Of a stretch of DNA of 64,000 bases, positions 8,553 through 17,340 are shown piece after piece. The notes below the pieces were generated by a model. The model did not search any database. It had not been told where the DNA came from and worked only from the letters and a program-made list of their open reading frames with translations. This DNA is from Chryseobacterium antibioticum (GTDB taxonomy: Bacteria > Bacteroidota > Bacteroidia > Flavobacteriales > Weeksellaceae): the NCBI RefSeq assembly GCF_012927325.1, contig NZ_JABBGI010000011.1, forward strand, positions 62,001-126,000. Direction: 5' to 3'. The first letter of the stretch is position 1. Each line of letters opens with the position of its first letter. Position numbers and translations under genes: made by a program.

Positions 8553-9443
8553 TTATTTATCCTGCGGTATCGGATTAAACTGAGAATTCTCGATCGTAAG
8601 TTTCTTTGTGGTAAGATCGTAATGGTCATTCATAGACATTACGTGTACAGTAAGATTGTCGATTGAAATAGGTTCGCCCAGATTGATATTGGTAAGATTG
8701 GTATCTTTAATGAATCTTCCGTCTACCAGAATCACAAGTCCGGAACCTACAGCAGTCATTATATCATCGTGGATAAAAAGCCCGGTATCTTCACCCAATC
8801 CAATTCCTAATGTTCTTGGATTGTTGACAACCGCCTGGAAAAGACGTCCGATTCTGCCTCGCTGAACAAAATGCGTATCGATGATTACATTATCGATCAA
8901 ACCAAGTCCTTGTGTTGTTTTGATCTCTCCCTTTAAAAGTGATTCAGAGCTGCTTCCCTGATAAATCATATTTTCAGAAGCGGCGGCAGCACCTGCAGAA
9001 GTTCCTGAATAGATGAAATCCTGCTCCTGGTATTTTAGTAAAATAGTATCATGAAATCTTGTTCCACCCAGAATAGAAGTCAGCCTAAGCTGATCTCCAC
9101 CAGTGAACATTACCACATCAGCTGCATTGGCTCTTGCGGCCATAGCATCAGAATTGGCCTCTTCACGGTTGTGGATGTCAAGGATATTTACATTTTTAGC
9201 ACCGAGAAATTCAAAAGCTTTTTTGTATTCGGTACCTACAATTTGAGGGATTTGGGAGGCTGTCGTTACAATTTCGATGACAGAGTTTTCCTTATGCTTT
9301 GATTCGTTAATGATCTTTCTCAAGATGCCTCTTTCAAAGAAATTAAGGTTTTTTTCAATGTTCTGATCGAAATCGGTTTCTGCAAAGCTTCCTTTGTTTA
9401 CAGCTCCTCCGATAATAATTAATTTTCCAACGGGTCTCATCAT
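8553..9443 (-). CDS. cphB: Cyanophycinase (peptidase family S51)
   Basis: Exo-acting serine peptidase that cuts cyanophycin into beta-Asp-Arg dipeptides. 296 residues, close to the usual length. The nucleophile elbow is GTSAGA with Ser149; FTGGDQLRL (113-121) and DTHFVQRGR (His candidate near 192) are the other family signatures. No signal peptide, so it is the intracellular type. It is divergent from cphA across about 200 bp, and a -7 box lies 5 bp before its start. Two adjacent ATGs (9443, 9440) are possible starts. Synthesis and degradation genes placed back to back argue that cyanophycin-like polymer really is the substrate. Confidence 0.95.
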   Translation of the reverse strand: MMRPVGKLIIIGGAVNKGSFAETDFDQNIEKNLNFFERGILRKIINESKHKENSVIEIVTTASQIPQIVGTEYKKAFEFLGAKNVNILDIHNREEANSDAMAARANAADVVMFTGGDQLRLTSILGGTRFHDTILLKYQEQDFIYSGTSAGAAAASENMIYQGSSSESLLKGEIKTTQGLGLIDNVIIDTHFVQRGRIGRLFQAVVNNPRTLGIGLGEDTGLFIHDDIMTAVGSGLVILVDGRFIKDTNLTNINLGEPISIDNLTVHVMSMNDHYDLTTKKLTIENSQFNPIPQDK

Positions 9444-9448
9444 ATGTG

Positions 9449-9456
9449 CAAATTTA
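9449..9456 (-). promoter_or_regulatory. -7 box TAAATTTG for cphB
   Basis: TAAATTTG on the minus strand, 5 bp upstream of the cphB start, which would give a nearly leaderless mRNA. Confidence 0.5.
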
Positions 9457-9587
9457 AAAAATATTTAACATTTGGCGAAATCTGTGCCACATTTAAATGG
9501 TTTTTAATGTTTTAGGATTGTTAATTTATTTTAATTCTTTTTTGAGAAATGTTTAAACGTGGTATAGTTTCGTTTAGGGTTTTACAT

Positions 9588-9595
9588 TATCTTTG
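9588..9595 (+). promoter_or_regulatory. -7 box TATCTTTG for cphA
   Basis: TATCTTTG, an exact TAnnTTTG, 45 bp upstream of the cphA ATG. No clean TTG at -33. Confidence 0.5.
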
Positions 9596-9640
9596 ATTTT
9601 TGAAGGAGTTATTGTTAACTGATAAAAATGCAAATAGATT

Positions 9641-12271
9641 ATGAAAATTGAGAAGATACAGGCACTACGCGGCCCAAATATCTGGAGTATCAGAAGAAAG
9701 AAGCTGGTACAGATGAGATTGGATCTGGAAGAAATGGAAAATTATCCAACGAATAAGATCGACGGTTTCAGAGAAAGAATCCAAAAACTTATTCCATCTC
9801 TGATCACCCACAGATGTTCAGAAGGAGTAGAAGGCGGATTTTTTCATAGGATAGAAACAGGAACCTGGATGGGACATGTCATCGAGCATATAGCGTTGGA
9901 AATACAGACGCTGGCAGGGATGGATGTAGGTTTCGGAAGAACCAGGGAAACAAAATCACCGGGAATATATAATGTTGTCTTTAATTATATTGAAGAGAAT
10001 GCCGGGATCTATGCCGGTGAAGAAGCTGTGAAAATAGCACAGGCTTTAATCGATGATCAGGAATATGATATCCAGGCTTGTATTCACAAATTGAAGGAAA
10101 TCAGAGAACGTGTCCGTCTGGGACCTTCTACAGGAAGTATCGTAGAAGAAGCTGTTTCCAGAAGAATTCCGTGGATCAGATTAGGAACAAACTCTTTGGT
10201 ACAATTAGGTTACGGGGTGAATCAGCAGCGTTTTCAGGCTACTATTACCGGAAAAACAAGCTCCATTGCGGTAGATATTGCATGCAATAAAGAACTGACA
10301 AAGAAAATGCTTCACGATGCTGCCATTCCGGTTCCGATTGGAGATCTGATCATAGATGAAGAAGGTTTAAATGATGTTATAAGAAGAATAGGTTATCCTA
10401 TCGTTTTGAAACCACTGGACGGAAACCACGGAAAAGGTTCTTCCATTAATGTAAACGATTGGGAAGCTGCAAAAATAGGATTGGAACATGCCCAAAAATA
10501 TTCAAGAAAAGTAATTGTAGAAAAATACATTACCGGATATGATTTCAGGGTGTTGGTCATTAATAATAAAATGGTGGCTGCAGCAAGAAGAGTTCCTGCT
10601 CATGTAGTAGGTGACAGTGAAATGACTCTTCAGCAGCTTATAGATAAAGAAAATAGCGATCCGAGAAGAGGATACGGTCATGAAAATGTCCTTACAGAAA
10701 TAGAAGTGGATAAAGATACCATGGAACTTCTTGAAAAGCTTCATTATACCCTTGAAACGGTTCCTCAGAAAGGAGAAATCGTGTATCTGAAGTCAACGGC
10801 TAATCTTTCTACGGGAGGAACATCCATAGACGTTACAGATATGGTGCATCCGGAAAATATAACAATGGCTGAAAGAGTCTCTAAGATTATAGGTCTGGAT
10901 GTCTGCGGTATTGATATTATGGCTGAAAACCTTACACAGCCCCTGAAAGAGAGCGGAGCTGCCATTATTGAAGTGAATGCAGCACCGGGATTCAGAATGC
11001 ACCTGGCGCCAAGCGAAGGTCTTCCCCGAAATGTAGCTGCTCCGGTGGTAGACATGCTGTATCCTCCCGGAAAACCTTATACCATTCCTATTATTGCCGT
11101 GACAGGAACGAATGGTAAAACAACGACAACGAGACTGATCTCGCATATCGTAAAAAGCAACGGCTATAGAGTAGGTTTCACGACTTCAGACGGTATTTAT
11201 ATTCAAAATACCATGTTGACAAAAGGAGACACTACAGGGCCGCTTTCTGCTGAATTTGTTTTAAAAGATCCTACCGTTGAATTTGCGGTTCTGGAAACTG
11301 CCAGAGGCGGTATTCTTCGTTCGGGACTAGGGTTTTCACAATGTGACATCGGGGTTCTGACCAATATTGAGGAAGACCATTTAGGATTAAATGACATTCA
11401 CAACCTGAAAGACCTTACCAAGGTAAAAAGAGTCGTTCTGGACAGTGTGAAGAAAAACGGATGGAGCGTACTGAATGCCGACAATGAATATTCAATGAAG
11501 ATCATGAATGATATCGACAGCAATATCGCGATCTTCAGTATGGATGAAAATAATCCTCATATTGTAAAATTTGCTAAAGAAGGACGGATCACCTGCATTT
11601 ATGAAGAAGGTTTTGTAACCATCAAAAAAGGAGACTGGAAAATCAGAATAGGAAAAGCTAAGGACTTCCCGATTACTATGGAGGGAAAGGCCCGATTTAT
11701 GATCGAAAATGTTTTGGCAGCAAGTTTAGCGAGTTACCTTTATGGTTTCGGAATTGAAGATATTTCCAATTCTCTGAGAACTTTTATTCCAAGTGCGCAG
11801 CTTACACCGGGAAGACTGAATATTTTTAAATTCAAAAGCTTTAAGGTGTTGATTGACTTTGCACACAATCCTTCCGGTTATGAGGCCATCGAAGATTATC
11901 TGAAAAATGTAGAAGCTACAAAGAAAATAGGTATTATTTCAGGAGTAGGAGACAGACGTGACAGTGATATCAGAGAGTGCGGAAAAATAGCAGGAAGAAT
12001 GTTTGATTATATCATCATCAGAAACGAAAAGCACCTGAGAGGACGGACGGAAGAAGAGATCAACGGGCTCATTATCGACGGGATCAACGAAGCTGGAAGA
12101 GATGTAAGCTATGAGATCATTCCTAAAGAAATAGAAGCCTTAAAACATGCTATGGGAATGGCTGAAGACGGAACTTTTATTACCGCTTTAAGTGATGTTA
12201 TTTCGAATGCAATCGACCTTGTACAGGAATATCAGGCAAGGGAAATTCTCGAAGACGATAAAAATTCATAA
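9641..12271 (+). CDS. cphA: Cyanophycin synthetase, full-length CphA1 type
   Basis: Makes multi-L-arginyl-poly-L-aspartate, a nitrogen reserve, using ATP for each Asp and Arg added. 876 residues in three parts: N-terminal domain (1-160) with GGFFHRIETGTWMGHVIEH; an ATP-grasp domain (about 220-480) with VLKPLDGNHGKGSS and the metal-binding IIEVNAAPGFRMH; and a Mur-ligase-like domain from about 485 with the P-loop VTGTNGKTTT (487 onward) and DFAHNPSGY. Both catalytic domains have intact nucleotide motifs, which fits CphA1, unlike the shorter CphA2 that joins ready-made dipeptides. A strong terminator follows. Experimental proof that this lineage stores cyanophycin is not visible from sequence. 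Confidence 0.96.
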   Translation: MKIEKIQALRGPNIWSIRRKKLVQMRLDLEEMENYPTNKIDGFRERIQKLIPSLITHRCSEGVEGGFFHRIETGTWMGHVIEHIALEIQTLAGMDVGFGRTRETKSPGIYNVVFNYIEENAGIYAGEEAVKIAQALIDDQEYDIQACIHKLKEIRERVRLGPSTGSIVEEAVSRRIPWIRLGTNSLVQLGYGVNQQRFQATITGKTSSIAVDIACNKELTKKMLHDAAIPVPIGDLIIDEEGLNDVIRRIGYPIVLKPLDGNHGKGSSINVNDWEAAKIGLEHAQKYSRKVIVEKYITGYDFRVLVINNKMVAAARRVPAHVVGDSEMTLQQLIDKENSDPRRGYGHENVLTEIEVDKDTMELLEKLHYTLETVPQKGEIVYLKSTANLSTGGTSIDVTDMVHPENITMAERVSKIIGLDVCGIDIMAENLTQPLKESGAAIIEVNAAPGFRMHLAPSEGLPRNVAAPVVDMLYPPGKPYTIPIIAVTGTNGKTTTTRLISHIVKSNGYRVGFTTSDGIYIQNTMLTKGDTTGPLSAEFVLKDPTVEFAVLETARGGILRSGLGFSQCDIGVLTNIEEDHLGLNDIHNLKDLTKVKRVVLDSVKKNGWSVLNADNEYSMKIMNDIDSNIAIFSMDENNPHIVKFAKEGRITCIYEEGFVTIKKGDWKIRIGKAKDFPITMEGKARFMIENVLAASLASYLYGFGIEDISNSLRTFIPSAQLTPGRLNIFKFKSFKVLIDFAHNPSGYEAIEDYLKNVEATKKIGIISGVGDRRDSDIRECGKIAGRMFDYIIIRNEKHLRGRTEEEINGLIIDGINEAGRDVSYEIIPKEIEALKHAMGMAEDGTFITALSDVISNAIDLVQEYQAREILEDDKNS

Positions 12272-12291
12272 AGTAAACTAATCTATTATAC

Positions 12292-12321
12292 AAAAAACGG
12301 CTGAATTTTCAGCCGTTTTTT
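12292..12321. terminator. Intrinsic terminator after cphA
   Basis: Stem AAAACGGCTGAA / TTCAGCCGTTTT followed by a long T run; A-rich on the other side, so it can serve both strands. Confidence 0.9.
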
Positions 12322-12386
12322 TTTATTTTAAATATCTAGTTTTAAGATCAGTATTTGCTTTGAAAAACAGACAGATTAAACAACTT

Positions 12387-12881
12387 TTATTTCAAATCAA
12401 ATAATAATTTAGCTTTTTGAAGATACGATTCCGGGCTTTGAGAAACATCAATAAAATATACAGTCTGCCATTTTTGGGTAGCTTGAGCCTGTTTACTTTC
12501 CGTAAGATCCCAGCCTGGATAGACCCTGATTCCTCTTTTTCCAATCCTGTTTCCGTGAGACAAAATTGCTTTTTCGACAAGTATTTCCTTCGGGAAGATA
12601 AAAATGCCTTTGTCATCATCTTGTGATGCAGAGATCAAATAGAAATCAAAGGGATCATCCGAATCAAATGGAGCCGTTTCTCCGCCTTCATTCCGTTTCC
12701 AGATGGTGACGAACTGACCGGTTTTAGTCGGCGTTATTTTAGACGTACGGAATTTAATATTCAAACCATTTAATACAAAACTACAGCCGGAATACTCTCT
12801 GGATTCTTTATCTTCCTCTGCATGTAAAAGTTTCAGTCCAAGCGGCTGAAAAATTGTTTCATCAACATTTTTAAGGGTCAT
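12387..12881 (-). CDS. MepB-like protein
   Basis: 164 residues from the ATG at 12881. The frame stays open upstream to 12983, but that extension overlaps the preceding gene and has no family sequence; the chosen start is preceded by a purine-rich GAGAG. Landmarks that I associate with the MepB family: SGCSFVLNGLNIKFRTSKITPTKTGQFVTIWKR (about 35-68 in part), PFDFYLISA, and GIFIFPKEIL with KAILSHG. The family was named for a gene beside the staphylococcal mepA drug pump, and its biochemical role is unknown. It is the last gene of the minus-strand ligase run, 55 bp after the ATP-grasp-like gene. Confidence 0.75.
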   Translation of the reverse strand: MTLKNVDETIFQPLGLKLLHAEEDKESREYSGCSFVLNGLNIKFRTSKITPTKTGQFVTIWKRNEGGETAPFDSDDPFDFYLISASQDDDKGIFIFPKEILVEKAILSHGNRIGKRGIRVYPGWDLTESKQAQATQKWQTVYFIDVSQSPESYLQKAKLLFDLK

Positions 12882-12936
12882 TATTGATCTCTCAGATTTA
12901 AAGATGGTTGTTTTGTTTATTAGATCGGTGTTCAGT

Positions 12937-14121
12937 TTATTCCTCAACAAAAAATGCATTAGAACTTCCGATCCATATGGCATCTTTCTTGTTAAAATCT
13001 ACATTCACCATAGCTGCTTTTGTCATTCTTCCCAGATTTTCCAGAAGAATAGGGCGTTCCTCATCTTCATGCCATAAATACAGCAGTCGGATCTCTGCTT
13101 TTGAAAACTCTCCGTTAATATCTTCAAAAATAGGCTCGTAAGTTACTTTTCTCTGTAAAATATAGTTTTCTTTATCTTCAATAGCCTCTGTGATTTCTTT
13201 TGTAGGATTTAAATTAACACCACTTCCTGCAAACGAAAACAAAGGTTTCAGAACAAAGTTGTCAAGATTTTCATGCTCCGGAAATTCATGCAGAAAATAA
13301 CTTTTCGGAACAAACTGATGCTTCAGCATTGGTAGAAGGAATTTAGAGATTTTAAAGAACCAGTTGGGGTGCGTGATCCATTTTACGTCAATATCTTCAC
13401 GGAAATCAAATCCTGCTTTTAAATCTGGAATTCTGTCCAGCTCATCAAAGATGACACGGTTATAGATTCTTTTGATCTCAACAAGTTGTCCATCGTTTTC
13501 ATAGAAGAGCTTTCGGCCTTCTTTTTTTACTTTCGTAAGGCATACGGTTTTTATCCCTAATAACTTTTCTGTTAATGTAAAATCTATTGCTGTTTTCTGT
13601 TTCTCCGGAAATATTTCAAGAAGAATAACATGTTCAGGATTTTCGTCTCCTATGATCAGTTTTTTTAAATGATTTGTGAATTCATCATCAGGCATTTTGT
13701 TTCTGAGCTCCGAAAGAAAAGGGTAGAACTCACAAAAGGTTTCTTCAAAAGTTTTCTGAAAGGCATATAGTGATGGAAAAGCCTGCAGCTCTATCAGTTG
13801 TGGTTCTATTTCTCCGTTTTCACTTCTGCAGATTCCGAAATCTATCGTGAAAAAATGGGGTTGAAGAGTGTCGTTGGGAACCCTGCAATTTTCAGGAACG
13901 GCCTTATAAAGATTCTCAGCAGGAAGTTCCTTGATTTGGTCTATAATACTGTCGCTGGCATCAAGAAGTTTATTTTTAAATTCATGAGAAAGAAAAAGCG
14001 GACTTTCTGAAATTCTGAATGCAGGTGCAATACCTCCTTTCTGAGCAAGGCGCTCTTTAAGCTGTTCGTATTTTTCCTGGGAAAACTCCTGGTTGAATTG
14101 TTTTCTATATTTTGGGATCAT
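12937..14121 (-). CDS. ATP-grasp-like protein, unrecognised family
   Basis: 394 residues, no signal peptide. The C-terminal part looks like an ATP-grasp fold: FVLKPLFSFAGSGVNL (about 291-306; Lys plus Gly-rich loop), NYILQRKVTYEPIF as the hinge strand, AEIRLLYLW, and LLENLGRMTKAAMVNVDFN with Arg and Asn where metal ligands are expected. The N-terminal 280 residues, starting with KYRKQFNQEF, show TIDFGICRSENGEIEPQLIELQAFPS, which resembles glutathionylspermidine-synthase-like or circularly permuted ATP-grasp proteins. I cannot name the family. It sits downstream of the amidotransferase, ligase and peptidase genes in the same direction, after a 186-bp gap, so it may act in the same pathway. Confidence 0.65.
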   Translation of the reverse strand: MIPKYRKQFNQEFSQEKYEQLKERLAQKGGIAPAFRISESPLFLSHEFKNKLLDASDSIIDQIKELPAENLYKAVPENCRVPNDTLQPHFFTIDFGICRSENGEIEPQLIELQAFPSLYAFQKTFEETFCEFYPFLSELRNKMPDDEFTNHLKKLIIGDENPEHVILLEIFPEKQKTAIDFTLTEKLLGIKTVCLTKVKKEGRKLFYENDGQLVEIKRIYNRVIFDELDRIPDLKAGFDFREDIDVKWITHPNWFFKISKFLLPMLKHQFVPKSYFLHEFPEHENLDNFVLKPLFSFAGSGVNLNPTKEITEAIEDKENYILQRKVTYEPIFEDINGEFSKAEIRLLYLWHEDEERPILLENLGRMTKAAMVNVDFNKKDAIWIGSSNAFFVEE

Positions 14122-14214
14122 ATTTTTTTCTTTGTGGTTTGATTTTAAAAAATCGAACAGTGATTGCCCGATTTTAGTGTATTGTGGTTAATACAATATC
14201 ATTCTATTAATGAT

Positions 14215-14293
14215 GCTTTGACCCGCTCAGTATGACATCTCTGATGCTAACTGTTTTTTAGCATTGCCCTGCCGGGCGGAGCCGAAGCATTTA
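14215..14293. repeat. GC-richer intergenic element with two hairpins
   Basis: Between the amidotransferase and the ATP-grasp-like gene. Holds ATGCTAA / TTAGCAT (14244-14264) and the GC-rich GCCCTGCCGGGC (about 14265-14276), unlike the surrounding AT-rich spacer. It starts with CGCTCAGTATGACATC, which resembles fragments scattered between genes in this kind of genome. Possibly a dispersed repeat or a structured RNA. Confidence 0.35.
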
Positions 14294-14307
14294 TTGTATA
14301 AAAAGGA

Positions 14308-15141
14308 TTAAGCCAAAACTTTACTTCCTTTCAGAATGTTTTTTTTTGCTGACTGAAGAAATCTTGGCAGGATCTGGCTTCTGGTAAGAATGATCTTGTC
14401 TTCATCATCGATTCTGTCTACCGTTTCAAGATACTTTTCCATTCCAAAGTTCTCGATCATTGCCGTTTTATTTTTCTCGTCTTTCAGGTTTTCAATCATG
14501 CCTTTTGGATCAGCTTCCGGATGGAACTGTGTTCCAAATATTTCATCAGAGAAACGGACTGCCATTACAGCTCTTTCAAGATTGATATGGGGTCTGGATT
14601 TCTCGATAGCCATAATTTCCATACCCAACTCCTCAAAACGGTCTATATTGGGTTCGATGAACTGATAAGCTCTTGAATCAACAGCATAGAAAGGATCCTG
14701 AAGGTTTTTGAATAAAAATTCCTTCTCGCCTTCCTCTGTTTTGTGGACCGGCATTACCCCGAAAGAATAAGATCTTCTCTTGCAGATATTACCCAGTTTC
14801 CAGTGGATACTTGCCAATTGGAATGAATGGCAGATCAGAAATAGATATTTTTTATCCTCATTGTACTTGTTGTGTTCCAGAACAGCATCCAGAAAACCTG
14901 CATATCTGTCTTCCCACTCCAAGCCTTCTCTGTGTGGATTTCCCGGCCCGCCTGAAGAGATAAAAATGTCAAAATCTTCAATGTCCGGCATTTCATTCTT
15001 GAACCTTACATCAAATGTTTTGATGATTACATTTTCTTCAGAGCTTTTCTGGAATGCTTCCGAAATCTCTTTAATATTTCTAAAGCCTTGATTGACATGG
15101 TTGTTGTTCATATCCACCAGAGCGATTCGAATATCTTTCAT
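14308..15141 (-). CDS. Stand-alone class I glutamine amidotransferase-like protein
   Basis: 277 residues. The GATase triad is present: Cys104 (LICHSFQLA), His207 and Glu209 (GTQFHPEADP). SSGGPGNPH (62-70) is the usual early loop. The nucleophile elbow differs from the common GxCxGxQ: here it is LICHSFQ, without either glycine, so the oxyanion site may be changed. There is no synthetase domain or obvious partner subunit. Stand-alone relatives often hydrolyse gamma-glutamyl bonds rather than supply ammonia, which fits the adjacent carboxylate-amine ligase; that link is inference. The ligase gene lies 35 bp upstream, so they are probably co-transcribed. Confidence 0.82.
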   Translation of the reverse strand: MKDIRIALVDMNNNHVNQGFRNIKEISEAFQKSSEENVIIKTFDVRFKNEMPDIEDFDIFISSGGPGNPHREGLEWEDRYAGFLDAVLEHNKYNEDKKYLFLICHSFQLASIHWKLGNICKRRSYSFGVMPVHKTEEGEKEFLFKNLQDPFYAVDSRAYQFIEPNIDRFEELGMEIMAIEKSRPHINLERAVMAVRFSDEIFGTQFHPEADPKGMIENLKDEKNKTAMIENFGMEKYLETVDRIDDEDKIILTRSQILPRFLQSAKKNILKGSKVLA

Positions 15142-15176
15142 ACTACTTCATATTTTTTACAAAGTTACCAAAAATA

Positions 15177-16295
15177 TTATGAAGACATTTCGCCATGTGT
15201 TATGCCATACTCCGTTTCAGAGATCATATAATCCACTACTTTGGTAAGATCGCCTGTTTCATTAAATACTTTAAGTTGTCTGTCGGCTCCTGTTCCGTTT
15301 TCCAAAATGGTCCATGCGTACTCAACCTCTTTTCTGCAGTCGAGCTCATCAACAACATCATCAATGAATTCCAGAAGTTCCTTCAACAAATGCGGATAAG
15401 GAACAGATTCTTCTTTTCCGAAATCGATAAGATGGGCCTCGATACCACTTTTGGAAGCTCTCCATTTATTTTCGTTGAGCAACAGTCTTCTGTAGCTTCT
15501 GAAACTTAAATTCTGCTGATGAAGTTTATAGATTTTGGCGACCAGACACTGCATGATGGCAGCCATACAAACCGTTTCTTCTATTCGTAAAGGCATGTCG
15601 CAAATTCTAAACTCAATGGTAGGGTAGAATGGGTGCACACGAAGATCCCACCATATTTTCTTGGCATTATCTATTGTTCCTGTTTTTACCAGAAGTTCTA
15701 CATAACTGTCAAACTCAGCCAGTGAATTGAAATAGCTGGGAATACCGGTTCTTGGGAATTTCACAAAAATTTCCTGTCTGTAAGATTTGAAACCAGTATT
15801 TCTTCCTATCCAGAAAGGTGAGTTTGTAGAAAGGGCATAGACGTGCGGAAGGAAATAACGCATCACATTCTGAATTCTTACGCCTTCTTCACGGTTGGGG
15901 ATTCCGATATGTACATGGAGCCCAAAAATTAAATTTCCGCGGGCAACATCACCCATATCATCTACAATTTTATTGTAACGTTCACCGTTAGTAATGGTAT
16001 TATGTTCCCAGTTTGAAAAAGGGTGTGTTCCTCCTCCGGAAACCCGAAGTCCTTGTTCATGGGCTGTATTGATTAAATGTCTTCTCAGGTTAGTCAGTTC
16101 TTCCCTGGCTTCTTTGATATTCTGACAGATGCCGGTTTCCATTTCAATCATGGATTCGTGCATTTCATGCTTTAAATTTTCACTTAAAACCGCTTTGCCA
16201 CCCTCAATAATTTTCGAAACATGAGATATTAAGTCTCTGCTTTCAACATCAATGATCTGATATTCTTCTTCGATTCCAATAGTAAATTGATGCAT
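15177..16295 (-). CDS. GCS2-type carboxylate-amine ligase (YbdK-like)
   Basis: 372 residues of the glutamate-cysteine ligase type 2 family, which form an amide between a carboxylate (often the gamma-carboxyl of Glu) and an amine using ATP. Signatures: FTIGIEEEYQ (4-13; metal-binding glutamates), GGGTHPFSNW (near 89), FGLHVHIGI (near 124), and RVHPFYPTIEFRICD (near 220). Full length for YbdK-like enzymes. No signal peptide. The real product is not predictable, since E. coli YbdK shows only weak gamma-glutamylcysteine activity. Flanked by an ATP-grasp ligase 31 bp upstream and the amidotransferase downstream. Confidence 0.9.
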   Translation of the reverse strand: MHQFTIGIEEEYQIIDVESRDLISHVSKIIEGGKAVLSENLKHEMHESMIEMETGICQNIKEAREELTNLRRHLINTAHEQGLRVSGGGTHPFSNWEHNTITNGERYNKIVDDMGDVARGNLIFGLHVHIGIPNREEGVRIQNVMRYFLPHVYALSTNSPFWIGRNTGFKSYRQEIFVKFPRTGIPSYFNSLAEFDSYVELLVKTGTIDNAKKIWWDLRVHPFYPTIEFRICDMPLRIEETVCMAAIMQCLVAKIYKLHQQNLSFRSYRRLLLNENKWRASKSGIEAHLIDFGKEESVPYPHLLKELLEFIDDVVDELDCRKEVEYAWTILENGTGADRQLKVFNETGDLTKVVDYMISETEYGITHGEMSS

Positions 16296-16326
16296 TTTTT
16301 TTCGTGTTTTTTTGTTTTTTTAATGT

Positions 16327-17280
16327 TTATTTTACTGAGTCTTTTACAAAAGTACCCCATGAAATATTAGGTTTTCCGGGAACGTATTCTTTAGCTTTTT
16401 CAATAGCAAGTTTAGCAGAATGCTCTACAATCCAGGCAAAGTTGTCTTCGCCAACAGAATTTCTGTCCGCATCAGGAGCTGGGTTACAGAAATCGATAGC
16501 ATATGGAATTCCGTCTCTGATAGCAAATTCTACCGTGTTGAAATCGTACCCAAGCGCTTCGTTCATGGTGATTGTGTAATCATGGATCGTTTTTAATAAT
16601 TTCTCCAGTTCTTGTCCCTGAGTCTGATGCGTTGTAGCATATCTCAAATGGTGAGGATTACGCGGTTCATACGGCATAATGTGAACGTATTTTTTGCCCA
16701 GACAGTAAACCCTGTAATAATCGTCAAAAACAATTTCTTCCTGAACCATCATTACCAACTGTTCGGTCTCGCTTAATTTATTCCAAAGATCATCCGGATT
16801 TTCCACCCTGTATACGCTTTTCCAGCCACCGCCGTCATGGGGTTTCATATACGCAGGAAAACCAACATATTCGAAAATGTATTCCCAGTCATGAGGAAAT
16901 TTAAGGTTTCTGAATGATGTTTCTGAAGTGTCTGAAGGTCTTTCGTGTGAAGGAAGCAGTACCGTTTTAGGAAGTGGAATTCCTAATTTTGACATCAGTG
17001 CATTATTGAAAAACTTTTCATCTGCACTCCACCAGAACGGATTATTAATTACATAAGTTCCGTTAAGTGCTGCATTTTTCAAATAAGCTCTGTAAAAAGG
17101 AACATCCTGCGAAATTCTGTCGATAATTACTGCATAGCCGTAATCAGCACCTTGTTCTAGTTTGTCGATATTTACCGGTTCAGCAATGATTTCTCCGCCA
17201 CCCAGTTCATTCACCTTGTCGATAAACGCCCAAGGAAATGTATCTTCCATACCGAATAGAATTCCCACTTTTTTTGCCAT
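16327..17280 (-). CDS. ATP-grasp ligase A
   Basis: 317 residues. Layout follows D-Ala-D-Ala-ligase-type ATP-grasp proteins: an N-terminal Rossmann-like part (KKVGILFGMEDTFPWAF), a central FPAYMKPHDGGGWKSVY (about 150-166; ATP Lys and Gly-rich loop), MVQEEIVFDDYYRVYCLG, and the metal site VEFAIRDGIPYAIDFCNPAPD (about 257-277 in part). The acceptor and donor are unknown. It lies directly upstream of the GCS2 ligase (31 bp) and 60 bp downstream of an esterase gene in the same direction. Two ligases in tandem suggest stepwise building of a short peptide or amide. Confidence 0.88.
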   Translation of the reverse strand: MAKKVGILFGMEDTFPWAFIDKVNELGGGEIIAEPVNIDKLEQGADYGYAVIIDRISQDVPFYRAYLKNAALNGTYVINNPFWWSADEKFFNNALMSKLGIPLPKTVLLPSHERPSDTSETSFRNLKFPHDWEYIFEYVGFPAYMKPHDGGGWKSVYRVENPDDLWNKLSETEQLVMMVQEEIVFDDYYRVYCLGKKYVHIMPYEPRNPHHLRYATTHQTQGQELEKLLKTIHDYTITMNEALGYDFNTVEFAIRDGIPYAIDFCNPAPDADRNSVGEDNFAWIVEHSAKLAIEKAKEYVPGKPNISWGTFVKDSVK

Positions 17281-17340
17281 AATTTCTGTTTTTAAATTGG
17301 TATATGTGTTATTATTTTATCTTCTTAAATGTACTGTTTT

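Noticed and set aside
12882..12983. N-terminal extension of the MepB-like gene
   Set aside because: Overlaps the end of the upstream gene and lacks family sequence; the Met at 12881 fits better.
14122..14307. A separate small gene in the gap before the ATP-grasp-like gene
   Set aside because: No frame with a credible start; only hairpins and a repeat-like stretch.
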